Positions 1 through 5,108 of a DNA stretch of 8,066 nucleotides are shown in pieces. The translations under genes and the position numbers were made by a program. Position 1 is the first letter of the stretch, and every line of letters begins with the position of its first letter. The DNA lies in contig QAMI01000023.1 of assembly GCA_003150395.1 (NCBI GenBank), forward strand, positions 1-8,066, read 5' to 3'. Source of the stretch: Candidatus Gastranaerophilales bacterium (lineage in GTDB: Bacteria; Cyanobacteriota; Vampirovibrionia; Gastranaerophilales; Gastranaerophilaceae). Under the pieces are notes generated by a model. The model ran no database searches, was not told the origin of the DNA, and saw only the letters and a list, made by a program, of their open reading frames with translations.

Positions 1-345
1 AATTTAAAAGAACTTATAAATATTCAGAATTCAGATGAAAGCATGCTTAAATCTGCCAAAAATATTAATCAATCTTTTACAATTGTTTATAAAGATGAAG
101 ATGGCGAACTTTCGCATATTAAAACCTACAATCCTGACGGCACAATTGATACTGACATGTCAACAAACAGGGTAAACTGCGAAAGATATTATAAAGCTCT
201 TTGTGAAGATTTGAAACATTACAGTGAAGATCTTAACAGAATGAAATTTGTTCGTCTTGCAATGGAAGCCGTTAAGGATAAAAGCAAACTTGAAGAATTA
301 AAATCCTTAATAAAGGGCATTGAGATTGCACAAGGTATGAATTAA
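1..345 (+). CDS. C-terminal part of an unrecognised small protein (5' end outside window)
   Basis: I do not recognise this protein. The frame is open to the first base of the window, so 114 residues are visible and the true start is probably upstream. An ATG at 43 would give 100 aa, but it has no clear Shine-Dalgarno sequence in front of it (only gatgaaag). The visible part begins with a short helical stretch, then a segment that looks like a beta-hairpin (SFTIVYKDEDGELSHIKTYN), and ends in two or three charged amphipathic helices rich in Lys, Glu and Leu. There is no signal peptide, membrane segment or catalytic motif in the visible part. The stop lies 87 bp before the deaminase gene on the same strand. 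Coding potential is supported by the intact frame and ordinary composition; function is unknown. Confidence 0.6.
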   Translation, partial: NLKELINIQNSDESMLKSAKNINQSFTIVYKDEDGELSHIKTYNPDGTIDTDMSTNRVNCERYYKALCEDLKHYSEDLNRMKFVRLAMEAVKDKSKLEELKSLIKGIEIAQGMN

Positions 346-362
346 ATTAGTTTTAATGTTTT

Positions 363-391
363 TTGCAAGATTTTAGATTTTATACTAATAT
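363..391 (+). promoter_or_regulatory. Candidate sigma-70-type promoter for the deaminase gene
   Basis: TTGCAA (363-368) and TAATAT (386-391) are separated by 17 bp in the 87-bp gap before the deaminase gene. Each hexamer matches the consensus at only 4 of 6 positions. The region is so AT-rich that such matches arise by chance, so this is tentative. The overlapping TATACT at 381-386 is an alternative -10 without a good -35. Confidence 0.25.
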
Positions 392-432
392 TATTTTAAA
401 AAGCAAACCAAAACAGAAATGGAAGTATTGAA

Positions 433-876
433 ATGAAATCTTGGAATGAATATTTTTTGGATCTGGCAAAAACCTGTGCAAGCCGTTCAAACTGTATCAG
501 AGCACAAGTTGGAGCAGTTATTGTCGGTGAAGATAAGAAAATTAAAGCAACCGGCTACAATGGAACGCCTTCAAAGGTAGAATCCTGCTATGAACGCGGT
601 GAATGCTACCGAATAAAACACAATATTCCGTCAGGAACGCGTTATGAAACCTGCCGTTCAATTCATGCTGAACAAAACGCAATAATCCAGGCCGGACAGG
701 ATAGATGTAAAGGTTCTACAATGTATATTTGGGGACATGATTTTATCTGTATTTTATGCAAGAGATTTATTGTTCAGGCTGGAATTAAAGACGTATATCT
801 TCAAAAGAATGAAACTTCTCCAATAAATTATGTTACGGTTGACGATATTAGAAGAGAACTTGAAGAAACCAGATAA
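433..876 (+). CDS. dCMP deaminase / ComEB-family zinc-dependent deaminase
   Basis: This 147-aa protein belongs to the cytidine/deoxycytidylate deaminase family, which hydrolytically deaminates dCMP to dUMP and so feeds dTMP synthesis in the cytosol. The zinc and catalytic signature is clear: HAE at residues 78-80 (His as zinc ligand, Glu as proton shuttle) and Cys106 and Cys109 as the other two ligands. The substrate-side motif GYNGTPS at 41-47, followed by Cys52 and Cys58, is typical of dCMP deaminases rather than of tRNA or riboflavin deaminases. The length matches the family (about 140-170 aa). The residue before the first zinc cysteine is Ile instead of the usual Pro (ICILC, not PCxxC). 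The start is supported by GGAAG at 421-425, 7 bp upstream. It is followed by about 150 bp of AT-rich DNA, so it is probably not in one operon with fliE. Family assignment is firm; the exact substrate is inferred. Confidence 0.9.
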   Translation: MKSWNEYFLDLAKTCASRSNCIRAQVGAVIVGEDKKIKATGYNGTPSKVESCYERGECYRIKHNIPSGTRYETCRSIHAEQNAIIQAGQDRCKGSTMYIWGHDFICILCKRFIVQAGIKDVYLQKNETSPINYVTVDDIRRELEETR

Positions 877-975
877 TAGTTTTCCCTGCATGACTTTTTG
901 ATAAAAATCATTAAGTAATTCGTATGAAATCTTATATTTTAACTACATTAAACGTATGATTTATTGAAAATTTAC

Positions 976-1005
976 TTAACAAATACTGTTTTAATACGTT
1001 AATAT
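976..1005 (+). promoter_or_regulatory. Candidate promoter for the flagellar cluster
   Basis: TTAACA (976-981, 5 of 6 to TTGACA) and TAATAT (1000-1005, 4 of 6) are 18 bp apart. Transcription would begin near 1012, just ahead of the fliE ribosome binding site (AGGG at 1020-1023, 6 bp before the ATG). No sigma-28 or sigma-54 element was seen in this 153-bp gap. Support is weak because the DNA is AT-rich, but the position at the head of the operon is right. Confidence 0.3.
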
Positions 1006-1029
1006 AAGAAAAGAAAGGCAGGGAAATAG

Positions 1030-1377
1030 ATGCAATACAATGCAGGATGGATGCCAAAATACGACTTGGAGGCAAGAATTCAGCACACAAAATTAGACTC
1101 AGGGCTTTATGGAATTCAGCCAATGAGGCTTGAGGGTATTGAATCTCCGGCAACAGGAGATTTTAAAACGGTATTTTCAGGGCTTGTTGAAAATCTGAAT
1201 GCGGAACTTAATGCTCCCGATAACCTTTTGAAAGATGTGATGAGCGGAAATAATAACATTGATATCCACGATGTTATGACGGCCATGGCAAAATCGGAAA
1301 TCAGCGTTAACGTAGCAACACAAATTACCGGAAAAGTCATACAGGCGTATGACAAAGTTATGCAAATTCAGGTGTAA
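1030..1377 (+). CDS. fliE: Flagellar hook-basal body protein FliE
   Basis: FliE is the small adaptor that joins the MS-ring and export gate to the proximal rod and is itself exported early. This 115-aa protein is close to the family length (about 100-115). The conserved C-terminal half is recognisable: the IDIHDVMTAMAKSE segment at 77-90 corresponds to the family's 'DlhevmiA...A' helix, and it ends in AYDKVMQIQV (106-115), matching the family ending 'AYqeimrMqv'. An upstream helix (about 42-70) is also present. The R-N of the usual 'vRNKlveAY' block is replaced by T-G (ITGK at 99-102). The first 40 residues are not recognisably conserved. The start is supported by AGGG at 1020-1023. It is the first gene of the export cluster and is followed by a 111-bp gap with an inverted repeat before fliF. 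Confidence 0.88.
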   Translation: MQYNAGWMPKYDLEARIQHTKLDSGLYGIQPMRLEGIESPATGDFKTVFSGLVENLNAELNAPDNLLKDVMSGNNNIDIHDVMTAMAKSEISVNVATQITGKVIQAYDKVMQIQV

Positions 1378-1380
1378 AAT

Positions 1381-1412
1381 GTTTGTGTAACATTCTAAAA
1401 AGTTACACAAAC
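1381..1412 (+). repeat. Perfect 11-bp inverted repeat between fliE and fliF
   Basis: GTTTGTGTAAC (1381-1391) is followed after 10 bases (1392-1401) by its exact reverse complement GTTACACAAAC (1402-1412). It begins 3 bases after the fliE stop codon. In RNA it would form an 11-bp hairpin with an AT-rich loop. No U-run follows (next bases are ttatcaaaa), so it is not a standard rho-independent terminator. It could be a repressor or activator operator, or a 3'-end stabilising or processing hairpin that sets fliE apart from fliF. The repeat is seen directly; its role is inference. Confidence 0.8.
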
Positions 1413-1475
1413 TTATCAAAATCAGACTGGGGAAAGCTGCAGGTTAAAATTTATTGAATTTTGGCAAGTGCAGAC

Positions 1476-1483
1476 AAAGAGGG
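1476..1483 (+). promoter_or_regulatory. Ribosome binding site that sets the fliF start
   Basis: AAAGAGGG lies 5 bases before the ATG at 1489. The in-frame GTG at 1468 has no purine-rich site in front of it. The 1489 start is therefore preferred, and it places the hydrophobic helix at residues 11-35, as expected for FliF. Confidence 0.7.
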
Positions 1484-1488
1484 TTAAA

Positions 1489-3138
1489 ATGGACTTTCAA
1501 AAAATACTGGAAAACAAACCTTTATTATACGGGATTATAGGCGGAATTGTTATTCTGCTTGCTGTTTTTGTTACCATAGGTGCTGTTGTTGCAAAAAATA
1601 ACAATGGTGGTAAAGGTGCAGCACGTCCGGTTAGTGAAAAAGTCATCAAAGAACCTCTTGAACTTTTTTCTACAGATAATATAGGAAAAGCAATCGAAGT
1701 CCAGTCCTTGCTAGCCCGTGAAGGTATTGTTGCAAGCCGCAAAGTTGATGGTACAAAATCAGTTGTATATTTGAAAGAATATACAATGCCTCAGCGTGAC
1801 CAGGCACTTCTTGCAATTGTTAAAAGCGGTTTGGTAGACCAGAACGTTGGTTTGGAAATTTTTGACAAAGGTGATTTTACATCAACCAAAGAAGACAAAA
1901 AAATTCGTCTTGCACGTGCAATTAACGGTGAACTATCAAGATTAATCAGGAAAATTCCGCCAATTGAAAATGCATCTGTGTTTATTTCAATTCCGGAAGA
2001 CACAATGTTCACATCAATGAAAAAGCCGGTAACTGCAACAGTTCAGGTTTCAATTCCGGTCGGCGATAAACTTGATCCTTTGAAAGTAAAAGCTATTACA
2101 AATCTTCTTTTGGGAAGCGTAAGCGGGCTTGAAACAGATAATATTTCAATAACCGATACAAATGGAAATGTCTATTCAAGCATGATGGATGTTGACGATG
2201 AAATGCTTACAAAATTACAAGAGAACGACAAGTACATGCAGCAAAAAGTCGGAAGACAGCTCGATAGACTCATTGGAGCCGGAAATTATACGGCAACAGT
2301 AAGCACCTTCCTTCGTCAAGCTCCAATGGAAAGAACAAGGATTGAATATGATCCGAACCAGAAAACAGCGGTTTCAGAACAATCTTTTACTGAAGGTCTG
2401 GGCGACCAAACACGTGATACTAATAAAAATCCTAATGCTGTAAGTGTTTATGTTCCAAACGGACTTGCAGCGGGCGGACAGGATTCCAGCCAGGATAGAA
2501 GTTATTCGCGTTCTGCTACAGAAACCCAATACGGTGTTACAAAAACTCAAACAAACGAATATATTAAACCAGGTATAGTAGAAGAAATCTCAATTGCTGT
2601 TACTATGGAAAAAAGTGCAATGCCTCCTGAAACAACAGTAGAAGAATTAAAAGAATTAATTGCGCGTTCTGCAAGTCCGAAAGCTTTGCCGGAAAATGTT
2701 ACAATTGCATTCTCCGACGCTTCAGACTTAAATCTTGCCGGTGACAGACAGGCAAACCTTCCAAAACCTGATGAAAGCGGCAATCCCTGGTGGATTACAA
2801 TTGCACTTTGTATAATAGGTCTTGTAACAGTCTCTAAGATTGTACAAAATAAAATTCGTAAGGCTCAGGAAGAACACGAAAAAGAAGTTGCAGCTTTAAA
2901 ACAAAAAGAAATGGAACAGGACAGACTTTTGCAGGAGATGAACGCCCGTGCAGCTCAGTTAACAGAACGCCAGTCCGAACTGGCCCAAGGGCTTTTGGAA
3001 GCGCAGCAGCGTGAATATCTTGCACTTCATACAACAGATGAGCTTGTTAATACTCTTGCAAACATGTCAGCAAATATTTCCGAAGCAGATGAAGAAATCG
3101 CAGCTGATAAAATCAAGAGCTGGATTGAGGAAACTTAA
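1489..3138 (+). CDS. fliF: Flagellar MS-ring protein FliF
   Basis: FliF builds the MS-ring in the inner membrane that houses the type III export gate. The protein is 549 aa from the ATG at 1489, normal for the family. In order: a first membrane helix (about 12-35); the YscJ/FliF ring-building domains (about 57-230), including VGLEIFDKGDF (120-130), the RA.NGELSR stretch (143-151), the NASVFISIPE block (161-170) and the ITDTNGN stretch (221-227); the FliF-specific collar domain (about 237-375) with VGRQLDRLIGAGNYTATVS (254-272), the EYDPN turn and the PGIVEEISIAV strand (361-371); a second membrane helix (about 434-453); and a cytosolic tail with a highly charged predicted coiled coil (about 455-510). 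The extreme C-terminus, IAADKIKSWIEE (537-548), resembles the FliG-binding helix of FliF, which injectisome SctJ proteins lack. The next gene starts 53 bp downstream. Confidence 0.92.
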   Translation: MDFQKILENKPLLYGIIGGIVILLAVFVTIGAVVAKNNNGGKGAARPVSEKVIKEPLELFSTDNIGKAIEVQSLLAREGIVASRKVDGTKSVVYLKEYTMPQRDQALLAIVKSGLVDQNVGLEIFDKGDFTSTKEDKKIRLARAINGELSRLIRKIPPIENASVFISIPEDTMFTSMKKPVTATVQVSIPVGDKLDPLKVKAITNLLLGSVSGLETDNISITDTNGNVYSSMMDVDDEMLTKLQENDKYMQQKVGRQLDRLIGAGNYTATVSTFLRQAPMERTRIEYDPNQKTAVSEQSFTEGLGDQTRDTNKNPNAVSVYVPNGLAAGGQDSSQDRSYSRSATETQYGVTKTQTNEYIKPGIVEEISIAVTMEKSAMPPETTVEELKELIARSASPKALPENVTIAFSDASDLNLAGDRQANLPKPDESGNPWWITIALCIIGLVTVSKIVQNKIRKAQEEHEKEVAALKQKEMEQDRLLQEMNARAAQLTERQSELAQGLLEAQQREYLALHTTDELVNTLANMSANISEADEEIAADKIKSWIEET

Positions 3139-3191
3139 CAAATATAAAAACAAACTCGCCATCAGTAAATGAATAAAGGGAAAAGGAAAAT

Positions 3192-4250
3192 ATGGCAATT
3201 CAAGGTTTTGATTACGAAGCATTCGCGCAAAATTTAACTTCACAGGCAAGAGAAATTGTGCCTCAAGATTTTGATGCCAACCAAAAACAATATGTTGTAA
3301 ATACTTTGATGAATTTTTCCCGGTTGGCCGGTGAAGCTTTATATAACGACACTGAAAATAATTTTAATGCCGACCAGGCTGTTATGATAACGCAAATTAT
3401 TGCAGAATGGGCTTTCCACAAATCAGTTGATTTAATCCGCTCCGGAATTCCTCAGCAATTTTGGGATCCTATTATGCAGAAGATTGCATTTACAATCTTT
3501 GAAATCGCAAAACAAACCTTCAAGCAAAATCTTCCTCAAGACCAAATCCTACAGCTTATAGAACACCATGTGAAAAAGGCTTGGGAGGATTCAATTAATG
3601 AATTAAAGGATAAAAATTTAATTGACGAAGGCTTAAGAGAAAAAGCAGCAAGGCAATCAAATATTGATTCAATGATGCAGAATATGCAAGAAGAACAGCA
3701 GGCACAGCAAGCTCAGTCTGCAGCCTCATCAGCCTCTGCGCCGCCTGCCGCAGCTCAACAACAGCCGGCAGCATCTGTTCCCGTAAATTCCAATCAGCCG
3801 GCTCAGCCTATTGATTTGTCTAAACCTATTGAACCGTATAAACCTCCAAAACTTCTTAAGCTTGTTGCGGTTGCTTTGCTATTGAAACGTGTAACTGATG
3901 ACAGAGTACAATCTATTCTAAATCGCTTTGAACAGGACGATGCAGGTACTGTTTTAAGATATATGTATGTCGACGATTTGGAAGAAAAAGTCGACCCGTC
4001 TGTTACAATGCGTGTTCTTGAAGATATCGGCCGTAATTTGCCTTCTGCAACAGAAGTTAACACAAATATGCTTGTTGAAAGAGTTAAAGCCACCGCCTCA
4101 TTAATGGATAGACAAAAGCTGGAATCCCTTGTGCAAGTTGAAAGACCGAATGTCAGAAGATTTATTTTTAACGCAATGGAAGGTGAATTTTATAAAATGC
4201 CTCCGCGTGTTGCGGCAGTTATTGCCTCACACCTTGAACATAGTGTATAA
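3192..4250 (+). CDS. Unusual helical protein in the fliG position; possible diverged FliG
   Basis: This 352-aa soluble protein sits exactly where fliG lies in standard fliE-F-G-H operons, so it is a candidate partner of the FliF tail. It reads as three parts: a helical N-terminal domain (about 5-150) that I do not recognise as the normal FliG N-domain; a low-complexity Gln/Ala/Ser/Pro linker (about 165-215); and a helical C-terminal domain (about 218-350). The C-terminal part has a pattern vaguely like FliG/MgtE armadillo-type helices (VALLLKRVTDDRVQSILNRF at 227-246, then VDPSVTMRVLEDI at 267-279). No clear EHPQ motif is visible, and the charged torque helix of FliG_C cannot be aligned with confidence. 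No membrane segment or signal peptide is present. The start is supported by AAAAGGA just upstream (GG at 3185-3186, 5 bases before the ATG). Only 12 bp separate its stop from fliH. It is a real gene; the FliG-like role is inferred from position and weak pattern. Confidence 0.85.
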   Translation: MAIQGFDYEAFAQNLTSQAREIVPQDFDANQKQYVVNTLMNFSRLAGEALYNDTENNFNADQAVMITQIIAEWAFHKSVDLIRSGIPQQFWDPIMQKIAFTIFEIAKQTFKQNLPQDQILQLIEHHVKKAWEDSINELKDKNLIDEGLREKAARQSNIDSMMQNMQEEQQAQQAQSAASSASAPPAAAQQQPAASVPVNSNQPAQPIDLSKPIEPYKPPKLLKLVAVALLLKRVTDDRVQSILNRFEQDDAGTVLRYMYVDDLEEKVDPSVTMRVLEDIGRNLPSATEVNTNMLVERVKATASLMDRQKLESLVQVERPNVRRFIFNAMEGEFYKMPPRVAAVIASHLEHSV

Positions 4251-4251
4251 T
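4222..4251 (+). promoter_or_regulatory. Possible internal promoter ahead of fliH
   Basis: A perfect TATAAT (4246-4251) lies across the stop codon of the preceding gene, with TTGCCT (4222-4227, 4 of 6) 18 bp upstream. Initiation about 7 bases after the -10 would fall near 4258, only about 5 bases before the fliH ATG, giving an almost leaderless transcript. This would fit the missing Shine-Dalgarno sequence of fliH, but it may be chance in AT-rich DNA. Confidence 0.25.
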
Positions 4252-4262
4252 AAAATTAAATC

Positions 4263-5108
4263 ATGATTATAAAGCGCAAGAATAGTAAACAAACTGAAAT
4301 TCCCAGGGAAGATGTATCTGAAGTTCAGTCAACAGCGGAAAATTTTCAATTTGAACCGTTGCCGCCGACCGAACAATATTTTGATGCTCAGGATTTTGAA
4401 ATAATGCCTGAGGAAACTTCTTCTGTTATAATGCCGGAAGATGGTGAAACGGAAATAGCGCTTCCGAAAGCCCCAGAACCGCAAAAGCCGCAGGAACCGG
4501 AAGAAATTGATTTATTTAATCTTGACAATATTGACTTTAAACAAAGACAGGAACGCCGTCGCGGTGACAGACGCAGAGGCTTCAGACGTGTCGATGACAG
4601 AAATCTAATTTCAAGAGCACGAGAGGAAGCCGATAGTATCAGAGAAGCCGCAAGTAAAGAAGGTTATCAGCAGGGGCTGACTCAGGCAGTTGAAGATATT
4701 GCACAGGTTAGAGAAGCTTTAAATGCATTTATGGGTGCTCCTCAGGAGGTTTTTGACTATATTGCACCGGAAATCCTTGAGATAAGTGTTGATATAGCGC
4801 AAAAAATTATTAAAAAAGAAGTATCACAAAATCCGGAAATAGTTTTGGAAAAAATTACAGAAATTCTTAAAACACTTCCAAAAGAAGAACCAAAAGTTAC
4901 AATCAGGGTTAATCCAATGCAGGTAAGTATTGCAAAGCAGTCAATCCCGGAAATTCTGGAAGCGGCAGGGCTTGATACAAAAATAGTTGTATTACAGGAT
5001 GAAACTGTTAGCGAAGGCGGTTGTATAGTTACGACAAATAATGGTGTGATTGATGCCACCATAGAAAGTCAAATTGCAATAGTTAAGGAGGCATTGAAAG
5101 AGGTATAA
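4263..5108 (+). CDS. fliH: Flagellar export stalk protein FliH
   Basis: FliH (SctL family) forms the peripheral stalk that binds the export ATPase FliI and carries it to the export gate. The protein is 281 aa. The first 90 residues are acidic and Pro-rich and look disordered. A very Arg-rich segment follows (about 95-113, including RRRGDRRRGFRR), then a charged helix with the EGYQQG element (133-138) typical of the FliH helical region. The C-terminal domain (about 165-281) is clearly FliH: the ILEISVDIAQKIIKKEV helix (171-187), a VTIRVNP strand (212-218), and SEGGCIVTTNNGVIDATIES (250-269), matching the family's 'sPGGCiveT..G.vDatle'. There is no tryptophan anywhere, whereas enterobacterial FliH uses N-terminal Trp residues to contact FlhA/FliN. 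No Shine-Dalgarno sequence precedes the ATG, so coupling to the gene 12 bp upstream is likely. No fliI follows; its stop overlaps the flhA start by one base. Confidence 0.9.
   Translation: MIIKRKNSKQTEIPREDVSEVQSTAENFQFEPLPPTEQYFDAQDFEIMPEETSSVIMPEDGETEIALPKAPEPQKPQEPEEIDLFNLDNIDFKQRQERRRGDRRRGFRRVDDRNLISRAREEADSIREAASKEGYQQGLTQAVEDIAQVREALNAFMGAPQEVFDYIAPEILEISVDIAQKIIKKEVSQNPEIVLEKITEILKTLPKEEPKVTIRVNPMQVSIAKQSIPEILEAAGLDTKIVVLQDETVSEGGCIVTTNNGVIDATIESQIAIVKEALKEV

Noticed and set aside
341..364. ATTAAA/TTTAAT hairpin followed by six T at the end of the first gene as a rho-independent terminator
   Set aside because: The stem is only 6 A-T pairs and would be very unstable; the T-run alone is not enough.
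890..911. Hairpin ATGA-C-TTTTT / AAAAATCAT downstream of the deaminase gene as a terminator
   Set aside because: The stem is almost all A-T with a bulged C and no U-run follows; it is more likely chance in AT-rich DNA.
1460..1480. TTGGCAAGTGCAGAC as a sigma-54 promoter ahead of fliF
   Set aside because: The spacing and the TTGC half do not match the -24/-12 pattern.
1468..1488. GTG at 1468 as the fliF start, adding 7 residues
   Set aside because: There is no Shine-Dalgarno sequence before it, whereas AAAGAGGG is well placed for the ATG at 1489.
1489..3138. Injectisome SctJ rather than flagellar FliF
   Set aside because: The length, the second membrane helix followed by a cytosolic coiled coil and FliG-anchor-like tail, the FliF-specific collar domain and the adjacent fliE all favour FliF.
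3803..4093. Minus-strand open frame inside the fliG-position gene
   Set aside because: It is a shadow of the plus-strand gene, low in charged residues, without a recognisable motif.
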